From NCBI RefSeq assembly GCF_039529295.1, contig NZ_BAAAMN010000013.1, positions 62,001-126,000 on the forward strand: a stretch of DNA of 64,000 nucleotides. Reading direction: 5' to 3'. A program made the position numbers and the translations under genes. Under the pieces are notes generated by a model. It was not told the DNA's origin and searched no databases. It saw only the letters and a program-made list of their open reading frames with translations. Below are positions 36,006 to 45,303 of this stretch, in pieces (position 1 is the first letter of the stretch; each line of letters opens with the position of its first letter). This DNA is from Yaniella flava (GTDB taxonomy: Bacteria; Actinomycetota; Actinomycetes; Actinomycetales; Micrococcaceae).

Positions 36006-39000
36006 ATGTCCAATGCATCGTCGCTCGATTTCTCTGCCATCGCGTTTCCCGAAGAGCTACCGGTCTCACAACACCGAGACCAGATTATGGCCCAGCTGGC
36101 CGAACACCAGGTACTGATTGTTGCCGGTGAAACCGGTTCGGGGAAGACCACACAACTGCCCAAAATGTGTTTGGCTATGGGTTTGGCCGACGCCGGCATG
36201 ATCGGTCACACGCAGCCTCGTCGCATTGCCGCGCGTTCCGTTGCTGACCGTGTTGCCGAAGAACTCGGTCAAGGCACCGGGGACACCGTCGGGTACCAGG
36301 TGCGCTTTACTTCGGAAATCTCTGCTGGGACCCAGCTCAAGGTGATGACCGACGGTATTTTATTAGCCGAAATTCAACACGACCCTACGTTGTCCCGCTA
36401 CTCAGTGATTATCATCGATGAAGCCCACGAGCGCAGCCTGAACATCGACTTCCTTTTGGGTTATCTCAAACGGCTACTGGCCACACGTGATGATCTGAAA
36501 GTCATTATTACTTCGGCCACGATCGATCCAGAGTCGTTTGCTGAGCATTTCGCCGATGCCAGCGGTGAGCCTGCGCCCATCATCGAGGTCTCCGGTCGCA
36601 CGTATCCCGTCGAAATCCGATACCGGCCCCTCCAACAAGAAGCTCTGGCCGATGATCCGGATGATGAAGCCGACGACTTGGAAGAGGCCCGCGATCCGCT
36701 GGATGCCATTGCGGATGCCGTTGAAGAACTCGCCGGTGAAGAACCCGGCGATATGTTGGTATTCTTTCCCGGTGAGCGCGAAATTCGTGACGCAGCCGAT
36801 GTGCTCAGTACCCGTCTGGCTCGACATCCCCGCCTGTCGAAAGCAGACATTCTGCCGCTGTTCGGACGCTTATCGCTACAAGATCAGCAGCGCGTGTTTC
36901 GTCCCGGAAGCAACCGGCGCATCGTGTTGGCCACCAACGTTGCCGAAACCTCACTGACTGTTCCCGGGATCAAATACGTGATCGATACCGGCACCGCTCG
37001 GATCTCGCGCTATTCTCAGCGCACCAAGGTCCAGCGTCTGCCTATTGAACGTATCTCGCAGGCATCGGCCCAGCAACGCTCGGGACGTGCTGGCCGAACC
37101 AGCCCCGGCATTGCTATCAGGCTGTATTCCGAAGAGGATTTCGAAGCCCGCCCGGAATTTACCGACCCGGAGATTTTGCGCACCTCGCTGGCCTCGGTCA
37201 TTTTGCACATGGCCTCGATCAACATCATCACTACGGCCGCAGAACTTGAAGACTTCCCGTTCTTACAGCCACCGGAGCACAAACAAATTACCGATGGCGT
37301 CACCCTCTTGACCGAATTAGGCGCCCTGAACACCGGCCGGCCCACCCGGGTACGGGGCCGCGGGGGACGTTGGACGACCCGGACCTTCAAAGCCGGCACC
37401 ATCACTCCCCTGGGTCGTCGTCTGGCGCGGCTGCCGGTTGCCCCACGTTTAGGCCGTATGATTTTGGCCTCCGAGGACCTCAACGTCGTGGCCGAACTGC
37501 TGGTGCTCACCGCGGGGCTGACCATTCAAGATCCGCGAGAACGACCAGAAGAACACCGGGCAGCAGCCGATGAGCTCCACGGCCGGTTTACCGATGACAA
37601 GTCAGACTTCTCGGCGCTGTTAAACCTGTGGAATTATCTCCACGAACAGCAACACGAACTGTCTGGCAACCAGTTCCGCAAGCTCTGTCGCCGAGAATTC
37701 ATCAATTACCTGCGGGTTCGCGAGTGGCAGGACCTGGTGCGCCAATTGCGTCAGATCACTCGGGAAGTCGGCATCACCTCGCCCCGCAACGCACAAATCG
37801 ACGCCGTCAAACACCATGATGGTGTCCATAAGGCGCTACTGACCGGCATGCTCTCACAGATTGGCTCGTGGGATGAACGACGTAAGAACTACCAGGGCGC
37901 TCGCGGGACACGCTTTGCGGTCTTTCCAGGTTCTGGGCTGTTCAAGAAACGCCATGATTTTGTGATGGCCGCTGAACTTGTGGAAACCTCACGGCTGTGG
38001 GCCCGCCAGGTTGCTGCCATTGAGCCCGAATGGATCGAAGAGGCCGCCGGCTCGGTCGCCAAGCGCAGCACCTCGGAGCCCTATTGGTCCCGAAAACAAG
38101 GCACGGCCATGGCTAGACAACGCGTCACGGTCTTTGGAGTCACGATCGTCGCCGATCGACCCGTGCGGTATTACCACGTCGATCGTGACGTTGCTCGTGA
38201 GTTGTTCATCCGTCATGCGCTCATCGAGGGTGACTGGAATACTCGCCACCACTTCTTCAAACGCAACCTGGAACGCATGGCGCAAGTCGAGGAAATGGAA
38301 ACCCGGATGCGTCGGCGCGACCTCATGGTCTCCGAAGACGTCCTCTTTGCATTTTACGATGCGCGAGTCCCTGCGGATGCGGTCTCCCAGCGGCATTTCG
38401 ATGCGTGGTGGCGTCGCGAACGGCATCAGAACCCAGACCTGTTAGATATTGACCCGTCCCAGTTGCTTGCCGAAGGCGCTCAAGATGTTGACCCGCATGA
38501 ATTCCCGGATGTCTTTCACCATCCCACTGCCACCGGCGACGTCGAGCTGCCCCTGCACTATGAGTTTACCCCGGTGGCTGCCATTGGGGCGGATGCCTCT
38601 GGTACAGGAGAACCCGCCGGACCGCGTACCGACGGCGTCACAGTAACCGTTCCTGTCGCGTTGCTGCATCAGATAGACCAGCAACGCTTTGATTGGTTAA
38701 TCCCTGGACTGCGCACCGAACTCATCACCGCACTCATTCGAGGTTTGCCAAAGCCAGTTCGCAAACACCTCGTACCTGCTCCCGATACCGCCCGGGCTGC
38801 AGCACAGGAGCTCGCTGGCCACGACCCTGCAACAACGAACTTCTTTGAAGCACTCAACGCCTTCCTACGCCACACGAAGCACCAATACGTACAACTCGAC
38901 GACTGGGCTCCCGAAAAACTGCCACCGCACCTGCGCTTTACCTATCAGGTCGTGGATGAGCGCGGCGCCATCCTGGGGACCGATGACGACTTGGGCAGGT

Positions 39001-40097
39001 TACAGCGAGAGTTGGCCGGACAAAATCAGACGGCCCTCGCGGCGTCGTTGACCGACGCGGCCAACGCCCAGGGTGTGGCACTGCCCGGTCAGCAAAACTC
39101 GTCACCTCACACGCCCGGTACACCGTCCAAGACCAACGCCAAGGCCACTCCTCAGACTCCTCCCACTGCTGAGCACCCTGCAAGTACTGCTTCTTTTGAA
39201 CCGCAAACGGGACTCACGAGCTGGAGCATCGGCGATATTCCCGAGACGATACAGACTGCCATCTGGACTGGCACGGCGAATCAAGACGTCACGGGCTACC
39301 CCGCACTACAAGCCGAGCAGGGCGCTACGCCATCGGCTGCACTCGTGGTGATGCGCACGGCCGGCGAGCAGCAAGCCGTACATCGTGGGGGTGTGATAGC
39401 GCTGTTGCAAGCAGACCTACCGGATCCACAGCGCTATATCCTGGATCACCTTTCGGCTACCGAGAAGCTCGCGTTTGCGCACTCGCCCTATCCCAATAGT
39501 GCAGCGCTGGTAGCTGACTGCGCCCGCACGGCAATTGACGCGTTACTTCCCGAGAGCCTACCGATGCGCCAGCGGGACTACCAACGGGTGGCCCAAACGG
39601 TGCAAGAACACCTCATCGACACCACATTCCAGGTGACCAGCGTGGTGGCAACGATTTTGAATCTGTCACGAGATGTGGATCGTCGTATCCGAAAAATCCG
39701 TTCGTTGAGCTTAGCGGCCGCGGCAGCAGATCTACGAAACCACCACGACCAATTAGTAGCCCGGCGGTTTGTGTCGGGCACCGGGTGGGCGAACTTGCGT
39801 CATGTGCCGCGCTATCTGGAGGGTATTGGCCTGCGCATGGACAAGTTGGATGCCGGGGGCGCCCTACAACGCGATGGTCTGAATATGCAGCTCGTGCAAG
39901 GGCTAGAAAAAGAATATGAAAGCCTGAAAGAACGGGCCCCCGAGGGTGTACCCACCCCGGTTGCCATCAGCGACCTCTTTTGGCAACTGCAAGAACTGCG
40001 AGTCTCGTTGTTTGCCCAAGAGCTGGGCACGGCCACCAGTGTGAGCGAGAAACGGTTCCGACAAGCACTCAAAGCCGCCGAGGCCTCGCTGCATTAG
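36006..40097 (+). CDS. hrpA: ATP-dependent RNA helicase HrpA
   Basis: A very large (1,363-residue) DEAH-box RNA helicase. Walker A is GETGSGKT (41-48), the DEAH box is IIIDEAHERSLNID (138-141), and motif VI is QRSGRAGRTSPG. After the helicase core come the OB/HA2-type region and the long HrpA-specific C-terminal half, interrupted by a Pro/Thr/Gln-rich linker at about residues 1030-1070. In E. coli HrpA rescues stalled ribosomes and processes some mRNAs. It overlaps the convergent HIT gene by 4 bp. Confidence 0.96.
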   Translation: MSNASSLDFSAIAFPEELPVSQHRDQIMAQLAEHQVLIVAGETGSGKTTQLPKMCLAMGLADAGMIGHTQPRRIAARSVADRVAEELGQGTGDTVGYQVRFTSEISAGTQLKVMTDGILLAEIQHDPTLSRYSVIIIDEAHERSLNIDFLLGYLKRLLATRDDLKVIITSATIDPESFAEHFADASGEPAPIIEVSGRTYPVEIRYRPLQQEALADDPDDEADDLEEARDPLDAIADAVEELAGEEPGDMLVFFPGEREIRDAADVLSTRLARHPRLSKADILPLFGRLSLQDQQRVFRPGSNRRIVLATNVAETSLTVPGIKYVIDTGTARISRYSQRTKVQRLPIERISQASAQQRSGRAGRTSPGIAIRLYSEEDFEARPEFTDPEILRTSLASVILHMASINIITTAAELEDFPFLQPPEHKQITDGVTLLTELGALNTGRPTRVRGRGGRWTTRTFKAGTITPLGRRLARLPVAPRLGRMILASEDLNVVAELLVLTAGLTIQDPRERPEEHRAAADELHGRFTDDKSDFSALLNLWNYLHEQQHELSGNQFRKLCRREFINYLRVREWQDLVRQLRQITREVGITSPRNAQIDAVKHHDGVHKALLTGMLSQIGSWDERRKNYQGARGTRFAVFPGSGLFKKRHDFVMAAELVETSRLWARQVAAIEPEWIEEAAGSVAKRSTSEPYWSRKQGTAMARQRVTVFGVTIVADRPVRYYHVDRDVARELFIRHALIEGDWNTRHHFFKRNLERMAQVEEMETRMRRRDLMVSEDVLFAFYDARVPADAVSQRHFDAWWRRERHQNPDLLDIDPSQLLAEGAQDVDPHEFPDVFHHPTATGDVELPLHYEFTPVAAIGADASGTGEPAGPRTDGVTVTVPVALLHQIDQQRFDWLIPGLRTELITALIRGLPKPVRKHLVPAPDTARAAAQELAGHDPATTNFFEALNAFLRHTKHQYVQLDDWAPEKLPPHLRFTYQVVDERGAILGTDDDLGRLQRELAGQNQTALAASLTDAANAQGVALPGQQNSSPHTPGTPSKTNAKATPQTPPTAEHPASTASFEPQTGLTSWSIGDIPETIQTAIWTGTANQDVTGYPALQAEQGATPSAALVVMRTAGEQQAVHRGGVIALLQADLPDPQRYILDHLSATEKLAFAHSPYPNSAALVADCARTAIDALLPESLPMRQRDYQRVAQTVQEHLIDTTFQVTSVVATILNLSRDVDRRIRKIRSLSLAAAAADLRNHHDQLVARRFVSGTGWANLRHVPRYLEGIGLRMDKLDAGGALQRDGLNMQLVQGLEKEYESLKERAPEGVPTPVAISDLFWQLQELRVSLFAQELGTATSVSEKRFRQALKAAEASLH

Positions 40098-40522
40098 TCG
40101 GCGGGGATGAACTCGCCGTGACCGGCTTCGCGAAGTGCCGCACGCAACTTCGTTGCGGCCTCGTCCATCTTGTCCTGATCAGGATCGCGCATCACCTTGC
40201 TCAGGTCGAAATCCGCCAGCGACTGGGTTGGGAACACATGTAGGTGCAGATGCGGCACTTCGTATCCTGCGATCATCATCCCAGCCCGCGCCGCACCCAG
40301 TGCGGTCACCTGTGCGTTCCCGATGCGCGAAGCGACTGTGTACAGATGTGCGTTGAGTTCTTCGGGCACTTGGGTCCACATATCAATTTCTTCACGCGGA
40401 ACGACCAACGTGTGGCCATACGCCAGCGGCCCGATATCTAAAAAAGCAGCGCATTGCTCGTCCTGCCATATGAAGCGGCCCGGCAGTTGGCCGTCAATAA
40501 TTTTGGTAAAGATCGTTGACAT
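40094..40522 (-). CDS. HIT family nucleotide hydrolase/transferase
   Basis: A 142-residue histidine-triad protein with the motif HLHLHVFP (His91, His93, His95). These enzymes cleave nucleoside phosphoramidates or dinucleotides (Hint/Fhit-like). SARS-type features and the GPLAYGHTLVVPREE segment are typical of the HIT branch found in bacteria. No pathway is suggested by neighbours. Confidence 0.9.
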   Translation of the reverse strand: MSTIFTKIIDGQLPGRFIWQDEQCAAFLDIGPLAYGHTLVVPREEIDMWTQVPEELNAHLYTVASRIGNAQVTALGAARAGMMIAGYEVPHLHLHVFPTQSLADFDLSKVMRDPDQDKMDEAATKLRAALREAGHGEFIPAD

Positions 40523-40601
40523 GTTCTCTCCTGAACAACGCTGACAGTGGGTGCATGCCTCAGTCTAGTGACCGAAAGGCGAAAAATTCAGGGCTGATGC
40601 G

Positions 40602-41588
40602 CTATGCGTCGTCTGGCATTTCACCAGGGTCTTCGCCTGTGGCGACGGGCATGCCACGGGTAGCAGACCAGGCCGACCAGGACCCCGGATACAGTGCGGC
40701 CTCAACACCGGCTAAGGCAAGCGCCAGCACCGTTTTAGAAGCAGTGACCCCAGAGCCGCAATAAGCGGCCACGGCAGCATCGTTCGTCGCGCCGAATTGC
40801 GCGAAGTGCTCGCGCAGCGACTGTGCTGACAAGAAGGTGCCTGCTTCTTGGGTCAGGGCTGATCCCGGAGCAGAGATGGCGCCCGGGATATGTCCTGCAA
40901 CGGCGTCAAGCGGTTCAACTTCCCCGCTGTATCGCTCAGGGGCTCGTGCGTCCAGCAGGACACCGTCCGATCGTACGAACGTCGCGACGTCTTCGGTGTC
41001 GAGCACCGGCATTTTGCCCCAGGACAGGTAGGCGGAACCGATGCGCGGGAGGACTTCACCGGCTTGTAGCGGCAGATTTGCTGCGCGCCAGGCCTCCAGT
41101 CCACCGTCCAGGACATAGACTTCTTGCATCCCCGCGTACCGCAGCAACCACCAGGCGCGTGCGGCCGCAGCTGAAGCGACTGCATCGTAGACCACGACGG
41201 TGTCGTCGTCGTTGAGCCCCAGCATCCGCACAGATTCGGTAAACTCTGCCGGGCCCGGCAGCGGATGACGTCCCATAGCGGGCGAGCCATGACCGGCCAG
41301 GTGACTGGTCATCGACACATACACGGCACCGGGCAGGTGTCCTTGGCGGTATGCTTCGTGGTTTTGACTGTGATCGGTCGCAGACCAGCGCACATCCCAG
41401 ATCACGAGCTTCCCGCGTGCCGGCATCGGTGTGGGCGCTGCGAACCCCTCGGGCTGCTCCGATAACTGATTCGACAACATCCGGGTGCGAACCTCAACGG
41501 TGCTGTGATCCGGCAAGGAGTTATCCGTACGGTCTATGCCCATCCACGCAGCGAGCACATCGACACTGAGAATTACGGGTCGATTCAT
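40602..41588 (-). CDS. rhodanese-type sulfurtransferase (thiosulfate or 3-mercaptopyruvate)
   Basis: Two tandem rhodanese domains in 328 residues. The inactive first domain runs from about residue 60 and the second holds the catalytic Cys277 in AAYCGSGVTAS. CGSGVTA is the loop form of 3-mercaptopyruvate sulfurtransferases. Residues 20-55 are an extra, unrecognised stretch between the usual opening (MNRPVILSVDVLAAWMG) and WDVRW. The transposon lies 131 bp upstream of its start. Confidence 0.88.
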   Translation of the reverse strand: MNRPVILSVDVLAAWMGIDRTDNSLPDHSTVEVRTRMLSNQLSEQPEGFAAPTPMPARGKLVIWDVRWSATDHSQNHEAYRQGHLPGAVYVSMTSHLAGHGSPAMGRHPLPGPAEFTESVRMLGLNDDDTVVVYDAVASAAAARAWWLLRYAGMQEVYVLDGGLEAWRAANLPLQAGEVLPRIGSAYLSWGKMPVLDTEDVATFVRSDGVLLDARAPERYSGEVEPLDAVAGHIPGAISAPGSALTQEAGTFLSAQSLREHFAQFGATNDAAVAAYCGSGVTASKTVLALALAGVEAALYPGSWSAWSATRGMPVATGEDPGEMPDDA

Positions 41589-41711
41589 TGAATAATTCCT
41601 CCAGCAAGATTGGCACCGTTCAAGGATTTTCGTCGTATGACACGTCTTGTGCCGAGCTGTTGAGCAATTTTCACATCCCCAACTGTAGCTTTGTGTTGGG
41701 ATAATTGCACG

Positions 41712-41719
41712 GTTAGCGT
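41712..41719 (+). repeat. left target-site duplication of the transposon
   Basis: GTTAGCGT directly outside the left end; the identical octamer flanks the right end at 46042-46049. An 8-bp duplication fits the 5-8 bp range of DDE elements of this group. Confidence 0.85.
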
Positions 41720-41767
41720 TGTGACTGTTAACTTCGTTTGGCGGGATTTTGCAGCTTCATTTGGCGG
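41720..41767 (+). repeat. left end of transposon (13-bp terminal repeat plus two 12-bp repeats)
   Basis: TGTGACTGTTAAC at 41720-41732, then TTCGTTTGGCGG at 41733-41744 and TTCATTTGGCGG at 41756-41767, 23 bp apart start to start. Confidence 0.9.
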
Positions 41768-41769
41768 CT

Positions 41770-42582
41770 TCAGGTCAGGCCAACCACCAGAGTTGATCGG
41801 GCTGCTTCAACGACGTCGTCGGTGATGGTGTGCAACTCGTTGATCTTCATGATGCGTTCCATTTGAGTGAAGAGTCTGTCGACGAGGCGGAAGTTGCCCC
41901 GGGTGATGCGGGCGATCGCGGCGATGGCTTGGGCGTCGGTGTAGTCCTCGGGGTCAAGGGTTTGACCGAGTTTGCGCCAGCGTCGTTCCAGGACAAAGCG
42001 CAGTTCTTCCTCGGCCAGGGGGCGGTATTCGTGGGCGAAGCCGACCCGGCTGTAGAGCTGGGGGTAGCGGCTGAACTGTTTTTCGATGCCGGGCATACCA
42101 ATCAGGATCAGCCCGGTATTGGTGCGGTCGTAGCGATCTCGGAGGTATTCGATAGCGCTGGGACGCAGGCGTTCGGATTCATCGATGATAATCAGGTCAA
42201 TATTTTTAGTACGCATTTTGGGTGGCCCGGTGAGTTTGCCGAGGGTTTCGAGATGCTGGTCAATGCAGATTGAGACACGAGCAGTGATGTGGGCGAGGTC
42301 ATCTTTGAATTGCCGCGGAGTGGACAGCACTTCGGGGGTGAAGAACACGGTACGTTTCTGGGCCAGGGCAGCGTAGACCTTATAGTCTGAGTCGTCTCTG
42401 GGGCCCCATTCCTGCAGCAGGGCTTCGGCTTTATGCCAGTTGGCATAGCGGCGTGCGGACAGTGTTTTGCCGGTTCCTGCTTGTCCGTAACAGATGCCGA
42501 TGGTGCGTTGTCGGCGCACGGCGTCAGCAAATTCCACGAATCTGCGGTGTTGTTTCGTGACGACGAATCGCTGCGGTGCCAT
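41770..42582 (-). CDS. tniB: TniB-type AAA+ ATPase of transposon
   Basis: The 270-residue ATPase that activates the transposase and selects target DNA (TnsC/TniB/MuB role). Walker A is GQAGTGKT (33-40) and Walker B is LIIIDESER, with a sensor segment in LILIGMPGIEKQ. Its ATG overlaps the end of the transposase reading frame by 1 bp and the stop is 3 bp from the left repeats. IstB of IS21 is similar in fold but shorter. Confidence 0.88.
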   Translation of the reverse strand: MAPQRFVVTKQHRRFVEFADAVRRQRTIGICYGQAGTGKTLSARRYANWHKAEALLQEWGPRDDSDYKVYAALAQKRTVFFTPEVLSTPRQFKDDLAHITARVSICIDQHLETLGKLTGPPKMRTKNIDLIIIDESERLRPSAIEYLRDRYDRTNTGLILIGMPGIEKQFSRYPQLYSRVGFAHEYRPLAEEELRFVLERRWRKLGQTLDPEDYTDAQAIAAIARITRGNFRLVDRLFTQMERIMKINELHTITDDVVEAARSTLVVGLT

Positions 42583-44038
42583 CAGTCATCCTCCAGATAT
42601 GTGCGAAGTTTCGGTTTCTTCCACCCAGGTTCTTCTGGCGGTGACCCAGACACGGACGGTGGGGTGGGCTGGGACGAGGTGACCACGGTGATGCGCTCAT
42701 TGATCTGGCCACGCAGTTGGCGTCGCCGGGCGGAGCGTGCCGCTTGGATATCTTTGAGACTGACCGTGGCCGAAGCGTGCTCAGGGTTGACGGCTTTGCA
42801 GATGTATTGGCCTTTATGGAAGACCCGAATCTCGGAAATATCGCGAGGATCGCAGCGGATCACCACCGGTTCTTTGACATAAGCAGCCAGCAGGGGCGAG
42901 ACATAGCGCAAACCTTGGAAGTGGATACCGTCGCGGTGCACGATCCGGGGTTTGGCCACGGTCAGCAGCAGCAGGTTGAGGTCATCGATACTTTCCGGCA
43001 GTCGTGGCAACCACCCATCACCGATCCAGGTCTCGGGGTAGCGTCAATTTCTGGGTGTTCGCGTTGGTGATAGGTCTCGGCGATGAACGACCCGATCGCT
43101 GCATCGAGTTCCGGCAGGGTCAACACTGGCTTCGGGTGCCGCTGGTCCTGGCTGAGGTGGCCGGGCAAGTCGGCCAGCAGCTCGGTGTTGATGGTGCCGA
43201 AGAGCCGCTCGCTCTTCCCCCGGCCCTGGGGTCTGGCCACCGTGGAGTAGATGATTTCGAAACGCACGTCCTTGGCCGTTTGTGCCAGATGGTCGCTCGT
43301 GAAATCTGGACCATGATCGACATAGAGCCGATCTGGGACCCCACACATCGGCCAGTCGGGATCGTTCTTTGGCCAGATCCCATGACGCAAGGCCAAGGCG
43401 GTGTTCATCGCTGATGGTGCTCCGAGAAAGACCATGTAGCCACACACGGCCCGGGAGTGATCATCCAGGATTCCGGTCATCCAGGGCCGGACGGGTTGCT
43501 GATTGGTATCCAGGATGACAATGTTGAGTTCGGTGTGATCGGCCTGCCAAGTCGCGTTGGGCTGCTCGGCCCGGTGCCGCCAGATCATCTCGTAGTTGTC
43601 CCGGTAAGCCGCCGACCCCTGGTGAGCCAGCGTGACCATACCCGGATCCAGCGCGGTGACGATGGCGCGCACGGTGCTGTACGAGACCATCGGCCAGCCT
43701 CGCTGGGTCGCTTTCGCCTGTGCTTTGCGAGTGATCGCAGCGGTCGACAGTTTGGGTTTGCTCAAGGCCAGCCCCTCGATCAACGTCTGCAGTTCCGGAT
43801 GCGTGCGGCGTGCACGTTTCGGTACAACCGGCAGCAATCCGGCAACACCATCCCGTCGGTAAGCCGCTAGCCAGCGCTGTAACGTCCGCACCCCGATGCC
43901 TTCAAGACCGGCCAGTTGCGTCAACGGAGTGCCATCTTCAACGTGTCGCCGCAGAACATGCCACCGGAACTTGGCCGTATGCTCGCGCACGGCGGTCTCG
44001 CCTGCAGTCGAGAAACGCTGGTCTCTGGCCATAGCCAC
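42582..44038 (-). pseudogene. tniA: TniA/Mu-type DDE transposase, -1 frameshift
   Basis: Two overlapping frames make one transposase of about 485 residues. The first (44038 to about 43035) has an N-terminal helix-turn-helix (LAGLEGIGVRTLQRWLAAYRR region), the DDE catalytic triad in WQADHTELN, YVDHGPDF and GKSERLFGTIN, and ends in YHQREHPEIDATP. The second (to 42582) carries the C-terminal beta-barrel (AKPRIVHRDGIHFQGLRYVSP). The break is a run of four G at 43035-43038 on the plus strand; one more G would restore TPETWIGDGWLP. It may be an inactivating mutation, a base-calling error in the homopolymer or, less likely, programmed frameshifting. Confidence 0.85.
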
Positions 44039-44076
44039 GACGTCCTTGTCGATATGTGGGCCGCTATGAGGCCAGT

Positions 44077-44682
44077 TTACTCGGCTAATACTTGGCTGTC
44101 GCCGACGGAGAGCTGTTGGATACGCCGGTACAGGGTAGCTCGGGACATGCCAAAATCACGGGCCACCTGGGTAGCTGGCTCCCCGGCGTCAATGAGTTTC
44201 ATCGCGCTACGGATCTGACTGTCGGTAAAGGCGCGGCGTCGGCCGCCCAGATCTTTGCCAGCGGCTCGGCGCTTGGCCACCGAATCGGTGATCCGTTCAC
44301 GCTTGATATCCAATTCCATCTGCGCCAACGCGGCCATCACCGTGAACACCATCGACCCCATTGGCGTGGAGGTATCCACATCTCCACCGCCCAGATTGAG
44401 CACCCGCAACCCCGCACCCCGCTCCCGCAGCTGCTGAGCGAAAGTCAGCATGCTCTGGGTGGACCGGCCCAACCGGTCCAACGTGGCAATCACCAACGTG
44501 TCACCGGACTGTAGTGCTGCGAGAGCTTGATCGAAGCCTGGACGGGAGGTTCGAGCCCCAGAGACGCCATGATCGACATACAGGTCATCGCGCCGAACAC
44601 CAGCGGCCACTAAGTCCTCGATTTGCCGATCGGCCTGCTGGCCACGAGTCGACACCCGCGCATACCCAATAAGTTTATTCAT
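44077..44682 (-). CDS. tnpR: serine resolvase/invertase of transposon
   Basis: A 201-residue small serine recombinase that would resolve cointegrates at the res site just upstream. The catalytic serine is Ser11 in IGYARVSTRGQQ; LDRLGRSTQ and the helix E region are intact, as is a C-terminal helix-turn-helix (QVARDFGMSRATLYRRI). It is transcribed toward the transposase genes. Confidence 0.92.
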   Translation of the reverse strand: MNKLIGYARVSTRGQQADRQIEDLVAAGVRRDDLYVDHGVSGARTSRPGFDQALAALQSGDTLVIATLDRLGRSTQSMLTFAQQLRERGAGLRVLNLGGGDVDTSTPMGSMVFTVMAALAQMELDIKRERITDSVAKRRAAGKDLGGRRRAFTDSQIRSAMKLIDAGEPATQVARDFGMSRATLYRRIQQLSVGDSQVLAE

Positions 44683-44695
44683 GCCACCTCACACT

Positions 44696-44829
44696 GTCTT
44701 ACAACCCACGTTGTTGACACCATTCTAGACTTTCGTTGCAAGACAGAGCTGCAAGACACCCAAATGCTTGAATTCGTGTGAGCCTCAAAACTTTGGGCGA
44801 GACGTCTTGCAAGCCATCCGCTGCAAGAC
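44696..44829. other. probable res (resolution) site
   Basis: Upstream of the resolvase gene, four copies of the octamer TGCAAGAC or its complement occur at 44696-44703 (GTCTTACA variant), 44737-44744, 44750-44757 and, as an inverted pair 10 bp apart, 44804-44811 with 44822-44829. Such arrays of inverted recognition half-sites in about 130 bp are characteristic of res sites. The exact subsites I, II and III cannot be fixed by eye. Confidence 0.7.
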
Positions 44830-44927
44830 GCTACGCCTGATGCCCGGCACCGCTCGTCCCCATCGCCCAGCTGCGACCGATAATGCAACATTGGGAAATT
44901 CGGAGAGCGCTAGTTCAGTATCCGCTG

Positions 44928-44933
44928 TATAGT
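44928..44933 (+). promoter_or_regulatory. -10 box of cmtR-cadD, leaderless transcript
   Basis: TATAGT lies 7 bp before the ATG at 44941, so transcription should start at about the start codon, giving a leaderless mRNA. Direct repeat TAGTTCAG at 44911-44918 and 44930-44937 surrounds it and may be part of the CmtR operator. Confidence 0.6.
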
Positions 44934-44940
44934 TCAGCCT

Positions 44941-45303
44941 ATGCTGATTAATGCTGTTCGTTTAGATGTGATGCACCGGTTGGGTCGAGCCATGGCCGAT
45001 CCGACACGGTCCCGAATTCTGTTGACGCTGTTGGAGGGGCCTGAATATCCGGCAGTGCTTGCCCGCGATCTTGGGCTGACCCCTTCCAATGTATCCAACC
45101 ATCTGGCCTGTTTGCGCGACTGTGGCATTGTGGTCGGACAGCATCAGGGACGCCAAACCCGCTATGAGATCGCAGACCCACACTTGGCTCAGGCACTGAC
45201 AGCGTTGGTGGACACGACCCTGGCCGTTGACGAAGCTGCCCCCTGCATTGATCCGGTCTGCACTGTTACCGGATGTGCTGGCGACGAGGAGTTCAGCGCG
45301 TGA
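44941..45303 (+). CDS. cmtR: CmtR-like ArsR/SmtB metal-sensing repressor
   Basis: A 120-residue winged-helix repressor expected to leave DNA when it binds Cd(II) or Pb(II). It has Cys57, Cys61 (HLACLRDC) and Cys102 (APCIDP), the same three cysteine positions as Mycobacterium tuberculosis CmtR. The DNA-binding core reads LADLGLTPSNVSNHL-like (RDLGLTPSNVSNHLACL). Extra cysteines lie in the C-terminal tail (Cys107, Cys112). It is co-transcribed with the cadD-like gene, which starts within its stop codon. The link to cadmium is inferred from the sensor residues and the partner gene. Confidence 0.9.
   Translation: MLINAVRLDVMHRLGRAMADPTRSRILLTLLEGPEYPAVLARDLGLTPSNVSNHLACLRDCGIVVGQHQGRQTRYEIADPHLAQALTALVDTTLAVDEAAPCIDPVCTVTGCAGDEEFSA

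Noticed and set aside
41770..44038. Interpretation of the transposase pair as IS21 istA/istB
   Set aside because: The element also carries a resolvase and res-like site and repeated end motifs, which IS21 does not; TniA/TniB is the better match.
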